Origin: CAZIKB01 sp964539665
GTDB taxonomy: Bacteria > Zhuqueibacterota > Zhuqueibacteria > Oceanimicrobiales > Oceanimicrobiaceae
Direction: 5' to 3'
Length of the DNA stretch: 64,000 bases
Assembly: GCA_964539665.1 (NCBI GenBank)
Contig: CAZIKB010000017.1
Coordinates: forward strand, 5,650 to 69,649
A program made the position numbers and the translations under genes. Every line of letters begins with the position of its first letter. Within the stretch, counting starts at the first letter, position 1. The notes beneath the pieces are model-generated. The model was not told the DNA's origin. It searched no databases and saw nothing but the letters and a program-made list of their open reading frames with translations. Shown here piece after piece: positions 28,322 through 38,319 of the stretch.

Positions 28322-28720
28322 ATGCCACAAATAACACTGCAATATACAACCAATATCGATCAGAGTATTAATATCAAAGATCTATTTATTAAGATACATC
28401 GGATATTAGCTAATGTTGGCGGGATAAAAATTGAAAACTGCAAAAGCAGGGCGATTAAAATAGAAGATTATTATATTGGGCAAGGCGAATCTTCTAATGC
28501 ATTTGTTCATGTTAACGTAGCTTTTTTGGAAGGACGACCACTTGAGCTGAAAAAAGATATCGGTGGCCAACTACTGGGACTACTGAAAAAATATTATACT
28601 TCTTCAATTGCTGAATTTAATTTGCAAATTACAGTAGAAATACGGGATATTATGAAGGAGTTATATTTCAAACATCCTGAAAAGAGCATTAAGATTAATA
28701 GGCAAGGGGCGATAAAGTAA
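28322..28720 (+). CDS. 5-carboxymethyl-2-hydroxymuconate isomerase (CHMI) family protein
   Basis: A 132-residue tautomerase-superfamily protein. Pro2 right after the initiator Met would become the catalytic N-terminal proline. Family signatures are IENCKSRAIKIEDYYIG, NAFVHVNVAFLEGRP and the closing EIRDIMKELYFKH. In the homoprotocatechuate pathway this enzyme isomerises 5-carboxymethyl-2-hydroxymuconate. No other genes of that pathway are in the window, so the native substrate here may differ. It begins 19 bp after the beta-lactamase gene, behind an AAGGA ribosome binding site. Confidence 0.8.
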   Translation: MPQITLQYTTNIDQSINIKDLFIKIHRILANVGGIKIENCKSRAIKIEDYYIGQGESSNAFVHVNVAFLEGRPLELKKDIGGQLLGLLKKYYTSSIAEFNLQITVEIRDIMKELYFKHPEKSIKINRQGAIK

Positions 28721-28891
28721 CATACTCAAAGATGCTTCTAATATTTTTACTCAATCTTTCATTCAGGCGGAATCCTGTTTGTATTTTAGCAAATATGTAT
28801 ATATGCAGATTTTCTCTCCTTAAAGTAATTCGCTCATGAACATTAAGAGAAACATTCATAAATAAACACTACCCGTAAGTCTAAGAATGCG

Positions 28892-31399
28892 ATGGAAAAC
28901 TATCTTGATATAATCATTTTTATTGCTGGTTTCACTGTAATTGCTCTTGCTTCAAAGCAGATTGGTGGATTCTTCGTAAAAGTAAATCTACCCCTGATTA
29001 GTGGATTCCTCTTTACCGGAATCATTGCCGGTCCTTATATATTAAATTTAATTTCAGTTGAAGCCACGGAAAATCTGCGTTTTGTGGATGAAATATCGCT
29101 GGCCTTCATTGCTTTTGCCGCTGGCAGTGAACTCTACCTCAAAGATTTGAGAAGTCGCTTCAGGAGTATTAGGTGGGTGACGTTTGGACTTGTCATAAGC
29201 ACATTTACACTCGGCAGCATGGCTGTTTTGATTTTGGCTGATTATATACCGTTCATGCGGGAAATGTCGGCAACCTACCGATTCGCCGTTGCCATTCTGG
29301 CGGGCGCCATACTGGTAGCGCGTTCCCCTTCCTCAGCAATAGCAATTGTCAACGAGCTGCGCGCCACAGGCCCTTTTACGAAAACAGTGTTAGGGGTTAC
29401 GGTAATTATGGATGTTGTGGTCATCGCTCTGTTTGCGGTTAATTCCTCGATAGCCGACGCTCTTTTAACGGGTATGAACTTTGATTTGGGTTTCGTAATC
29501 CTGTTGTTAGCTGAACTCCTGATGTCGCTGCTGGCTGGCTATGCGCTTGGAATGGTCTTACAATTTATCTTATCCAGACGCATCAATCGAGGCGTAAAGA
29601 CCGCACTGATATTGCTGGCTGGATATGGTATTTTTGTCGCATCGGCAGTCATCCGTAATCTTAGCCGTGAACATTTGCCCTTTGAACTGCTTTTAGAACC
29701 TCTTCTTATCTGTATGATTGGCAGCTTTCTGGCTACTAACTACAGCAATTTTCGTACAGAGTTGTTGAAAATTCTACACGACATTGGATTGCCGATTTAC
29801 ATCGCCTTCTTCACATTGACCGGTGCTTCGCTGGCGCTGGATGTTTTAGCCAGTACCTGGCCCATTGCCCTGGCGCTATTTGTTGTCCGGCTCGGCGCTA
29901 TATTCATTGGCTCTTTTAGCGGCGGAGTGGTAGCAGGAGATCCGATGAGCCATAATCGAGTTGGCTGGATGTCTTATATTACCCAGGCCGGTGTTGGACT
30001 GGGCCTGGCAAAAGCGGTTGTTGTGGAGTTCCCGGAATGGGGTACGGCCTTTGCCACTATAATTATTTCTATCATAGTGTTGAACCAGATTGTCGGACCG
30101 CCTTTTTTCAAATGGGCGATTCATCTGGTCGGAGAGGCGCATCCGCGCGCGGAAACCCCGGAATTTGACGGAATACGCGATGCTATTATTTTTGGCCTGG
30201 AAGGACAATCACTGGCCCTGGCCCGCCTGTTGCGTTCAAACCACTGGCACGTGAAGATTGCAACCCGAAAAGTCAGCTTTGTGGAAGATATGGGCGACGA
30301 ATCCGATGTGGAGATCTGTCCTATCTCCGGACTAACCCTGAAGGCGCTGGACAAACTTGGTACCGGACAAGCTGAAGCCATTGTCACCATGCTCTCCGAT
30401 GAAGAAAACTATAAAATTTGTGAGTTAGCGTACGAACATTTTGGCACTGAGAACATGATTGTGCGTTTGAATGATCGGGCTAATTTTAATCGTTTCCACC
30501 GACTTGGCTCTATGATGCGCGATCGTACGACTGCAATAGTCAGCCTGCTTGATCGCTTTGTGCGCTCTCCGTCGGCTGCATCGCTGTTGTTGGGCATGGA
30601 TAAGAACCAGGATGTACTTGAGCTTGAAGTTCGCAATCCCGATCTGCGGGGCATAGCCATACGGGATCTGCGTTTACCACTGGATATACACATTCTGTCA
30701 GTGCGTCGACGCGGCCACATGCTGCTTTCACACGGCTATACCCGGCTCGAACTTGGTGATTGGATAACGGTTGTGGGTTCATTGGCAAGTCTGGAAAACA
30801 TGACGTTAAGACTCGATACAGACAGGGAATATGAGTTAGTGCACCTTGTCGAAAGAGTTACGCCAACCGAGCTTACAACCCGTTCACTGGAAACAGAAGT
30901 GAAAGAAATCATCAGAGAAAAAGAGGATCCTCTCAAGCAACGATTTTACAGGTTAATTGAGCAGAGTGTCATTATTGATATAGATCGTGCAATTGAGCTG
31001 GAAGAATTCTTTACTATGGTGGCCGATACCATGTCTGCCAGGCTAAATAAAACGCCGGACGTTATTTTTAAATCACTAAAAGAAAGAGAGAAAGATGGCA
31101 GCTCAGCCATAACTCCCGGCTTAGCCATACCCCATATCATTATCGATGGGGAGCAAACGTTCAGTATCCTCCTTGCCCGTTGCAAAGGGGGGATCAATTT
31201 TTCCGAAGCGGCGCCAATGGTTCAGGCGGTATTTGTCCTTGTCGGCACAATGGACGAACGCAATTTTCATCTTCGGGCTTTATCAACCATTGCCGAGATT
31301 GTCCAGGATCCTCATTTTGAGAAGAAATGGTTAAGAGCCAGAAATGAAAAGGCTTTACGGGACGTCATTCTCCTCCGAAAGGGAAAACGATACGAATAG
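28892..31399 (+). CDS. CPA2-type cation:proton antiporter fused to RCK and PTS EIIA domains
   Basis: An 835-residue protein. Residues 1-420 are a CPA2 (Kef/NhaS-like) antiporter with about 12-13 hydrophobic helices. Residues about 425-540 form an RCK_N-like regulatory module lacking a clear GxGxxG (IFGLEGQSLALARLL). A TrkA_C-like part (VLELEVRNPDLRGIAIRDLRLP ... LGDWITVVGS) follows at about 570-650. The C-terminal 150 residues are a PTS EIIA type-2 (fructose/Ntr) domain: GLAIPHIIIDG places the phosphorylatable His at 748. This domain order suggests ion exchange gated by nucleotide or phosphorylation state. The mobile ion cannot be inferred. The start ATG lies in CGATGGAAAAC; upstream 170 bp are AT-rich. 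No PTS transporter genes are nearby. Confidence 0.85.
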   Translation: MENYLDIIIFIAGFTVIALASKQIGGFFVKVNLPLISGFLFTGIIAGPYILNLISVEATENLRFVDEISLAFIAFAAGSELYLKDLRSRFRSIRWVTFGLVISTFTLGSMAVLILADYIPFMREMSATYRFAVAILAGAILVARSPSSAIAIVNELRATGPFTKTVLGVTVIMDVVVIALFAVNSSIADALLTGMNFDLGFVILLLAELLMSLLAGYALGMVLQFILSRRINRGVKTALILLAGYGIFVASAVIRNLSREHLPFELLLEPLLICMIGSFLATNYSNFRTELLKILHDIGLPIYIAFFTLTGASLALDVLASTWPIALALFVVRLGAIFIGSFSGGVVAGDPMSHNRVGWMSYITQAGVGLGLAKAVVVEFPEWGTAFATIIISIIVLNQIVGPPFFKWAIHLVGEAHPRAETPEFDGIRDAIIFGLEGQSLALARLLRSNHWHVKIATRKVSFVEDMGDESDVEICPISGLTLKALDKLGTGQAEAIVTMLSDEENYKICELAYEHFGTENMIVRLNDRANFNRFHRLGSMMRDRTTAIVSLLDRFVRSPSAASLLLGMDKNQDVLELEVRNPDLRGIAIRDLRLPLDIHILSVRRRGHMLLSHGYTRLELGDWITVVGSLASLENMTLRLDTDREYELVHLVERVTPTELTTRSLETEVKEIIREKEDPLKQRFYRLIEQSVIIDIDRAIELEEFFTMVADTMSARLNKTPDVIFKSLKEREKDGSSAITPGLAIPHIIIDGEQTFSILLARCKGGINFSEAAPMVQAVFVLVGTMDERNFHLRALSTIAEIVQDPHFEKKWLRARNEKALRDVILLRKGKRYE

Positions 31400-32067
31400 A
31401 CATTTTATTTTCGCAGAGCGTGTGTTAGAAATTGCAAAACCAAGTCTAATCCAGGCAATTCACAAGTTATAAAATAACATTGAAAGTAATCGCTGAATGT
31501 ATCAGAAATCTGATAATATTTCAAATTTCTGATGGTATTTATTGAAAATTGTTGAAATGATCATAGAAAATATAATTATTCTAAGTACTTGGCCTACAAT
31601 ATCTTAAGAGCATCTCAAACAAAAGACGCGATTTTTTTCTTCATTCATTTTAACCTGGTATTCTTTTTGCTTTACTCCACCGTTAGAATGAATATTATTC
31701 CTTTGAATTCTAAAACAATTTATTTCAAAACATACAAAGAAATTCTCAAAAGCAATCTGTGTGAGTTTTTAATTCGAGTTGGTTAATATAGTGTTATTAC
31801 TGATTCACCCTGTTAATTCAGCGCTCATTTTATTTATTGTAGTTTGGTGCATAACTGAAAGGGATTTGCAAGCAACTGAACTGCACAGTCTTGTGTCCTG
31901 GCTTTGTCGTAGAATACAGTACCACAGGTCGCAAATTCTGGAGCCAATCTGGGTTGTAAATTCTGGAACCTGAATTATTCACCACGGAAACACACGGAAT
32001 AACACAGATAAATTAAAAACAGTAACTTAGCTTGCATGAATCAATAACAAAAGAAAGGAGTTGTCCT
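31400..32067. other. Gene-poor interval with CACCACGGAAACACACGG repeat motif
   Basis: No credible gene in about 670 bp. Two short frames on the plus strand lack ribosome binding sites and coding character. At 31978-32000 TTCACCACGGAAACACACGG is a common dispersed motif; a related CACCATGAATTGCACGAAAAAACACGG occurs at 57132-57158. It lies just ahead of the start of an exported protein gene. Confidence 0.45.
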
Positions 32068-33453
32068 GTGAAGAACAAATCTCTGCTAATTTTTGCATTA
32101 TTTCTTTTTGTCTTATTAGATTCTATTTTAGCCATAGCTCAAGAACCTCCACTGCTAAACTCCCAAATAACCATTACTGTAAACGAAGCTGAAATGAATT
32201 TACCTCTTGATAGTGTTTTCGTAGTTATACGGGGTCTTGACAATGCTTATCACTCTTCTGGATATACGGATGTAGCAGGTAACATTACGTTTTTAGATCT
32301 TCCAACAAATGTGCAAGATTATTTTCCAGAACAACCCGATGATTTTTTGCTAAGTAACCCTTACCCACAGCCCGCCAACAGTAGAACCAATATCGAATTT
32401 GCCATGTCAGAGAACCAAGAACTCACAGTTTCGATTTTCAATATTCTAGGACAGCGAGTTGCCACACAAAATGTGAACCTGCGCTCAGGATATTATCAGG
32501 CCATACTCAACCTCGATACACTGCACGCAGGTATGTACATTGTGATGTTTAGAACCAGGGAACGTACTGTTTCGGAAAAGATAATCAAGCTGTCTTCCTT
32601 CGGTGCGAGGAATCAGACGAAGGTGAAGATTAATATTGTGTCTACAACAGAATCCTTTGTCAAGCGCAATGTGGCCACGCTTGCTGCTATTCCCCAAGAT
32701 ACCCTAACTTATGAAATAAAACTCGATAAATCAGGTTATTATAGTCATATCGATACTATTAAGATTGGTAACGGAACAGCTGATTTAGATACAATTCAGG
32801 TTATCCTTAGTGAGATAGATACCCATACAATTTTTGATAATTTCGAGCCGGACTGGCGTTACAATACGGGTCTTGGGTGGGCTGTTTCTGGAAAGCACTC
32901 ACAAAATATTTACGGTGTTGAGCAAGCAATGGCGTTTGTGCCTGCCGAAACTGGCATATTGAGTGATGTTTGGGTTGCATTCTCCTTTATTGATTCCCCA
33001 GGTCGCATTGCCAAAAAAGTAATAATAAAAGTGGCCACTAGTATCAATGATCAACCAGCCAATGTATTAGAACAATGGGAAATATCTGATTTTACACCGT
33101 TCGGCGAGTGGCGTCCACCTATTCATTTGACAGGCAACAGTAATACTCAATTGAGGGCCGGAACCCTCTATTGGTTATGGGCAACAGCAGATGACTCGAC
33201 TTTTGTGGGATGGAATTTAGTTACCGATCATACTGTCTTGTCTCCGCACACATTAAGAAGAGAAGGAGAAGATTGGCTACGCGTGTATCTGGAAACTTCA
33301 TCTGTATTCAAAATAGACATTCAATTAGCATATTCTCGAGATCAGACCACACAAGAAAGTGCTCTTAATGTTCGTTCAATATATCCCGAGGGCCACGTTG
33401 ATTTTCGTACACTGTTACCACATGATAAGACGGGTTTGAATACCGCGAAATAA
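32068..33453 (+). CDS. Exported protein with internal Por-tail-like domain
   Basis: I place the start at the GTG at 32068, seven bases after AAGGAG; the product is then 461 residues with a standard signal peptide (KNKSLLIFALFLF ... AIAQ). An upstream in-frame ATG at 32032 would bury the signal. Residues about 25-80 are a carboxypeptidase-regulatory/CNA-B-like fold (VFVVIRGLDNAYHSSGYTDVAGNITF). Residues about 85-165 look like a T9SS sorting domain (LSNPYPQPANSRTNIEFAM ... AGMYIVMFRTRERTVSEKIIKL), yet some 295 residues follow it. The end is a carbohydrate-binding-like beta-sandwich (IFDNFEPDWRYNTG) without a recognised catalytic site. Function unknown; possibly an envelope-anchored structural protein. 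Confidence 0.65.
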   Translation: MKNKSLLIFALFLFVLLDSILAIAQEPPLLNSQITITVNEAEMNLPLDSVFVVIRGLDNAYHSSGYTDVAGNITFLDLPTNVQDYFPEQPDDFLLSNPYPQPANSRTNIEFAMSENQELTVSIFNILGQRVATQNVNLRSGYYQAILNLDTLHAGMYIVMFRTRERTVSEKIIKLSSFGARNQTKVKINIVSTTESFVKRNVATLAAIPQDTLTYEIKLDKSGYYSHIDTIKIGNGTADLDTIQVILSEIDTHTIFDNFEPDWRYNTGLGWAVSGKHSQNIYGVEQAMAFVPAETGILSDVWVAFSFIDSPGRIAKKVIIKVATSINDQPANVLEQWEISDFTPFGEWRPPIHLTGNSNTQLRAGTLYWLWATADDSTFVGWNLVTDHTVLSPHTLRREGEDWLRVYLETSSVFKIDIQLAYSRDQTTQESALNVRSIYPEGHVDFRTLLPHDKTGLNTAK

Positions 33454-33696
33454 GATATCGAAAGAGAGGCATTGTGACTTACCATATCATTTGTCGATAG
33501 CATCCGGCTAAGCCTGCTAACTTTGCGTTGACCGGACGTGAAAACAATTGTGCAATTGCTAAATATCTATAAATTTGCAAGTTTATCAGGTAATTATTGT
33601 TGCGAACTATTCACTTTCACGCTGGTCACGCCCATGTTATGCTTGCTATTTATATCTTAAATTTAGAGAATTATATTATAATCAGGAGGACATGCT

Positions 33697-35193
33697 ATGA
33701 ATACGCAGAATCTAATTCACCAATTTGTTTATCCAATACTTGCCATTATTTTCTTCTTACCAACTTGGTCTTCAGCACAGTACATATCGTTGAAATCTAT
33801 ACCAGTGGCCTCAGGGGATCAATTTTTGGTTCACCCATCCAAAAACCTTGGCCTGGGTGGCGTTTCGATTGCATTGGATGATCCTCTTTTGGATCCGTTT
33901 ATCAATCCGGCAAAAGGCGGCCAAATCCAGGGTGTGAGGATATTTGGCTCACCAACGTTTTACAGTATTACTGACAATAATGGCGCGGCCCGGACGCTGC
34001 CTCTGGGTGCATTATTTAGTTCAGAAAAATGGTTCGGAGGTCTGTCAGTCGCCGTTCAGCAGCTTGGCGGGCCAGAGGTTGAGAATTTCTTCTGGCGTGA
34101 CGTCGATATGATTGCGAGTAGTAGTTTTTCACAAACCTTGCTCAAGGACAAGAACGCTAACAATCAGTACGTTTCCGGCCTGCTTGGAACAAAACTTTCA
34201 GGTTCGAATATTTCACTTGCCGCAGAAGTATCCTGGGCTGGTCTGGATGCTGTTGATGGGGTAGAGCTCCTGTATGCAAACAGTCAGAACATCGAGCAGT
34301 TCGGTCACATGGTAGACTACCGAGTCGGTGTTTTTGGTGAGCTGCAGGGAAATCGTTCGTTCGAGGCTTTATTGCTGCACAATCGCTTCAATATGATCCA
34401 CGATGTGTCGTATCCTTTTTGGCGTTATGATGAAGAAACAGACACTCACACTAATGGAGTTGAGGTAAAAAGGAATCTCGATCGTACCAATACCTGGGGC
34501 TTGCATTTAGGTTATGTGCAGCCGCTGCCAGAGAAAGGATGGCGAATGGGCGGTATTTTTACAGTCAACCGAAAAACCCATCCCAAGATTCCTAATTACG
34601 AAATCATGAATATCCCGCGAGATCCGGGAAATACCTGGGCGTATAATTTCGGAGCGGGTATTTCATCAACCGACGGTCCAGCAACATTTGGTTTCGACCT
34701 CATTTATGAGCCTATTTGGAGCAACACCTGGGCTGACGCGGCTGAATATTTGGTAAGCCAGAGCGGACGCCTCATTCCAAAAGGCAAAAAAACCGTTGAC
34801 AATGATTTTAAATTTAATAATTGGCTGATGCGTATCGGCATTGGCCGGCAGGGAAAAGTAATCGGATTCCAGTTCGGACTGCAGTTACGATGGATCAACT
34901 ATAAGCTTGATCAAGTCAATTACGTTGAAGAATTCAACCGGACCCAGGAGGAAAGTTGGGCAGAATGGACGCCATGTTTGGGCTTGAGTTTGAATTTTCC
35001 CGAATTTCAAATTCGCTACTCAGGTCGGTTAACTACTGGCACTGGCCGGCCTGGGGTAGCCTGGGATAATTGGCGATTTGAAGATGCTCTGGCAAGTAAA
35101 GACTTCATTGTCGCCCCAAGTGGCGCTTTGACGCTGCAAGAGGCAAAAGTATTCACCCACCAAATTACAGTTTCGATTCCGATTCGGGACTGA
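33697..35193 (+). CDS. Outer-membrane beta-barrel protein of unknown family
   Basis: A 498-residue protein with a signal peptide (about 1-29, ending WSSAQ) behind an AGGAGG ribosome binding site. After a short globular start (NLGLGGVSIALDDPLLDPFINPAKGGQ, similar in style to PorV/FadL-like proteins with an NPA motif) it alternates glycine/aromatic strands to the end, closing with HQITVSIPIRD. This pattern indicates an outer-membrane barrel, perhaps of the FadL/PorV type. Ligand and partners unknown. It follows an exported protein gene by 240 bp on the same strand. Confidence 0.6.
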   Translation: MNTQNLIHQFVYPILAIIFFLPTWSSAQYISLKSIPVASGDQFLVHPSKNLGLGGVSIALDDPLLDPFINPAKGGQIQGVRIFGSPTFYSITDNNGAARTLPLGALFSSEKWFGGLSVAVQQLGGPEVENFFWRDVDMIASSSFSQTLLKDKNANNQYVSGLLGTKLSGSNISLAAEVSWAGLDAVDGVELLYANSQNIEQFGHMVDYRVGVFGELQGNRSFEALLLHNRFNMIHDVSYPFWRYDEETDTHTNGVEVKRNLDRTNTWGLHLGYVQPLPEKGWRMGGIFTVNRKTHPKIPNYEIMNIPRDPGNTWAYNFGAGISSTDGPATFGFDLIYEPIWSNTWADAAEYLVSQSGRLIPKGKKTVDNDFKFNNWLMRIGIGRQGKVIGFQFGLQLRWINYKLDQVNYVEEFNRTQEESWAEWTPCLGLSLNFPEFQIRYSGRLTTGTGRPGVAWDNWRFEDALASKDFIVAPSGALTLQEAKVFTHQITVSIPIRD

Positions 35194-35391
35194 AACAGCG
35201 AAGCCGGATTGATCTGCAATAAACATCATTTTACCCATAATGACGTTAAAATAGTCCAGCCTTTATAGTCCTATTGGGGGTAGGATTGTCTATAATTTGA
35301 GAATTGATTAATGTTAGATATGATGTTTTCATAAAAAGTTATTGAAAATAAACTGTTTAATTCGTAATTTGTTACAACTTTAGGCAATTAG

Positions 35392-35705
35392 ATGAAAATT
35401 TTAACAATAATTAAATCAGTCAGGGCTAAACGTGTCAACATAACGCATCATGCAAAAGAAGAAGCAAAAAATGATTTATTGTTATTGGATGACATTTTCA
35501 AATCAATTTATAATGGAGAAATAATTGAAGATTATCCGCCTGATAAACCATTTCCAAGTTGTTTAATTATGGCAATTCTTCGCGAGGAGAGCCAATTCAC
35601 AGCGTCTGGGCTTATGACGCCGAAACCAGGATTGCTATCTTGATTACAGTTTATCGTCCAGCTCCCGAACTTTGGATTAATTTGAAAGAAATGAAAAAGA
35701 AATGA
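35392..35705 (+). pseudogene. DUF4258 toxin-like gene, single-base frameshift
   Basis: The frame begins MKILTIIKSVRAKRVNITHHAKEEAK and runs to PFPSCLI. One T appears lost at 35567-35568; adding it gives CLIYGNSSRGEPIHSVWAYDAETRIAILITVYRPAPELW, collinear with the intact copy at 38562-38888. The restored product is about 104 residues. DUF4258 proteins are often the toxin partner of YgiT-type zinc-finger antitoxins. The stop overlaps the next start (ATGA at 35702-35705), as in the intact cassette. Confidence 0.7.
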
Positions 35706-35925
35706 AATATGTAAAAACATGTCCTACTTGCAATGGACAAATAATTGAAAAAGAAGTCAAAGTTCTTCTGTCCGGGGGTTGAACACTGCTTTTCTGACAG
35801 TTATGGCTGGTGTGTGCCTCCATTGCGGTGAAAGATTGTACACACCTGAGACGGTTAAACGATTTGAAGAAATTGAAGCTAAACTTGAACGTCATGAAAC
35901 AGAGGAATTTGAACCTCTTGGATAG
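35702..35925 (+). pseudogene. YgiT-type zinc-finger antitoxin-like gene, single-base frameshift
   Basis: Begins MKYVKTCPTCNGQIIEKEVKVLLSGG and then stops at TGA. Adding one G after 35781 restores WNTAFLTVMAGVCLHCGERLYTPETVKRFEEIEAKL, collinear with the intact gene at 38320-38565. Both C-x-x-C pairs of the zinc finger are then present. With the frameshift the second pair is lost. The product has only the finger, without the HTH of MqsA. Confidence 0.7.
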
Positions 35926-36077
35926 TCCTTTCAGGTAGTTCAGTAAGTGTTGAATAGCAATCTAAGGATTGTTTCTTATCAAACCTATAATCAAGAGGTT
36001 TAACTTTTGTTAAATCATGTCCTACTACTCTTCTCTTGCTGACAACTATAGATCGAACTTAATTGCTAACCTGATTT

Positions 36078-36213
36078 ATTCACCGCGCAGGTCGCAGAGT
36101 ATAAATTATATAACAAATAATTGCAGGAATTATAAACTTGAAAATATTTATAAATTTCTATTTTAAAAGTTTGCTTTCAAATTTTATAAAAACAACTCTG
36201 CGACCTTTGTGCT
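36078..36213. repeat. Inverted repeat (CACCGCGCAGGTCGCAGAG ... CTCTGCGACC)
   Basis: GCGCAGGTCGCAGAGT (36086-36101 region) and ACTCTGCGACCTTTGTGC (near 36195) are reverse complements enclosing about 90 bp of AT-rich DNA. This resembles widespread dispersed CGCAGAG repeats. It occupies most of the 444-bp gene-free interval 35926-36369, where nothing else is seen. Confidence 0.5.
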
Positions 36214-36369
36214 CACTGCAGTTATGAATTAATCAGGCTAAATATAACTACGCATTTAGAGTTTATTCCGAGAAAGTCCAGTGGTGCCTTTTAAAGAAAT
36301 AGAAATACACCATGAATAGATGGCTCATTCTCTGGGAATAACTCTACAGAAAATGTCGAAGGTTAATGA

Positions 36370-38097
36370 ATGCACGGTGGAGATTTAATTGCGGAAGTTT
36401 TAAAAGCGCAAGGGATTAAATTTATATTTACTCTATGTGGCGGGCATATTTCGCCTATCCTCATTGGGTGCAAGAAAAGAGACATCCGTGTCATCGATGT
36501 CCGGCATGAGGCTACAGCCGTGTTCGCTGCTGACGCAGTGGCGCTACTCACAGGTGTTCCAGGCTTGGCTGCCGTTACTGCCGGCCCGGGCGCAACTAAC
36601 ACGATTACCGCCGTGAAAAACGCCCGGTTAGCCCAATCTCCGCTGATCCTGTTAGGCGGCGCCACCGCGACGGCTCTTAAAGGCCGCGGCTCGCTGCAAG
36701 ATATTGATCAGCTCGCTCTATTTAAACCACACGTAAAATGGGCGAAATCGGTGAAAAGAGTTCGAGACCTGGTGCCGAGCCTAGAGCAAGCATTCAGGGA
36801 GTCGCAACGCGGTGTGCCGGGGCCAGTTTTTGTGGAATGTCCGATTGATCTGCTCTATGATGAATCGCTGGTTCGTGAATGGTACGGCGTTAAGTCAAAG
36901 GCAGGACGTTCTGTTGCGGATCGGCTGTTGCAGTTGTACCTCAAGCATCATGTCAACCGACTTTTCGCTGGAGCAAACACAGCAAAACAATCACCTCCAA
37001 TCACTGTTACGCCGCTGCTGCCTGCTAAAGTACGGGTACGCAAGGCTGCAGACAAACTACAACATGCTGAACGTCCGCTGCTGCTTGTTGGCAGCCAGGT
37101 GGTGCTGGAAACTCAAAATATGACACAGGTGGTTTCGGCAGTGAAACATTTACAGATGCCAGTTTATCTCTCTGGAATGGCGCGCGGCTTACTGGGTAAA
37201 AACAGCTCCCAGCAGATGCGGCACAAAAGACGCCAGGCCCTCAAAGAAGCCGATGTCGTCATTCTCGCCGGTGTTCCGTGCGATTTTCGATTGAACTATG
37301 GCCGCCATATTCCCCGAAGCACGTTTCTTATTTCAGCAAATCGCAGCCGGGCCGATTTGAAGTTAAATCGGCGGCCGGACATAGACGTGCATGGAGATCC
37401 CGCCAGTTTTTTAATTTGGCTGGCGGAAGAACTGTCTTCGCAAAATCAATGGGCAGGTTGGCTGGAAAAACTGCGACTAATGGACCATGAACGGGATGAA
37501 GAAATTCGCCAGAAAGCTACCCAACAAACCGACCTGATAAATCCACTCCATCTTTGTTTTGAGATCGAAAAGTATCTTCCGAACGAGAGTGTTCTGGTTG
37601 TAGATGGCGGTGATTTTGTAGCGACGGCATCCTACATCGTTCGCCCGCCTGGTCCTTTGTCCTGGCTCGATCCTGGCGTCTTCGGCACGCTTGGTGTTGG
37701 AGCCGGCTTTGCTCTGGGCGTGAAACTGTGTCGGCCCGAAGCCGAGGTATGGATACTCTACGGGGACGGTTCGGTGGGCTACAGCCTGCTTGAATTTGAT
37801 ACTTTTGTACGCCACAAGATACCTGTACTCGCGGTGGTGGGAAATGACGCCGGCTGGACACAAATTGCCCGTGAGCAGATGGATATTTTCAAAGACGATA
37901 TCGGAACGGTTCTGCGCCACACAGATTACCATTTAGCGGCTGAAGCTCTCGGTGGCAAGGGATTGTTGCTAACGAATTCAGAACAAACCGCCGAAATCCT
38001 CCAGAACGCCAGGAAGCAGGTTGCCGAGGATCAGCCAGTTCTGATTAATGCGCACCTGGGTAAGACAGATTTCCGAAAGGGATCGATTTCAATGTAG
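36370..38097 (+). CDS. TPP-dependent enzyme, ILVBL / 2-hydroxyacyl-CoA lyase-like
   Basis: A 575-residue thiamine-diphosphate enzyme. The N-terminal Pyr domain has LCGGHISPILIG, VRHEATAVFAADA (catalytic Glu) and AVTAGPGATNTITA. The middle domain begins near 225. The C-terminal PP domain has the GDGS..ND cofactor motif (YGDGSVGYSLLEF ... VVGNDAGW). The motifs GRGSLQDIDQ, WLDPGVFGTLGVGAGFALG and VGNDAGWTQIAREQ match animal ILVBL/HACL2 more closely than bacterial IlvB or oxalyl-CoA decarboxylase as far as I recall. That family cleaves 2-hydroxy fatty acyl-CoA in animals. There is no IlvN-type small subunit gene nearby. It stands alone between two toxin-antitoxin-like cassettes. Confidence 0.8.
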   Translation: MHGGDLIAEVLKAQGIKFIFTLCGGHISPILIGCKKRDIRVIDVRHEATAVFAADAVALLTGVPGLAAVTAGPGATNTITAVKNARLAQSPLILLGGATATALKGRGSLQDIDQLALFKPHVKWAKSVKRVRDLVPSLEQAFRESQRGVPGPVFVECPIDLLYDESLVREWYGVKSKAGRSVADRLLQLYLKHHVNRLFAGANTAKQSPPITVTPLLPAKVRVRKAADKLQHAERPLLLVGSQVVLETQNMTQVVSAVKHLQMPVYLSGMARGLLGKNSSQQMRHKRRQALKEADVVILAGVPCDFRLNYGRHIPRSTFLISANRSRADLKLNRRPDIDVHGDPASFLIWLAEELSSQNQWAGWLEKLRLMDHERDEEIRQKATQQTDLINPLHLCFEIEKYLPNESVLVVDGGDFVATASYIVRPPGPLSWLDPGVFGTLGVGAGFALGVKLCRPEAEVWILYGDGSVGYSLLEFDTFVRHKIPVLAVVGNDAGWTQIAREQMDIFKDDIGTVLRHTDYHLAAEALGGKGLLLTNSEQTAEILQNARKQVAEDQPVLINAHLGKTDFRKGSISM

Positions 38098-38319
38098 CCG
38101 TCCTCAAAAAGCAAGGCTCAGGAAAGTAGTCAAACATCTTATTGATTTTTTGGTAAACTACTAATAGCCTCCCGTTCTTCGACTTCCTTAATTACGCGAA
38201 AATCAATATCACTCAGAAGGAAGTGTGTCGAGTAAATACACCAATTAAAAAGATTCCTCTTGAATGACATTTACTTTCTAGTCACATGTGTTGATATTTG
38301 ATGATATAGCCTTTAAGAA

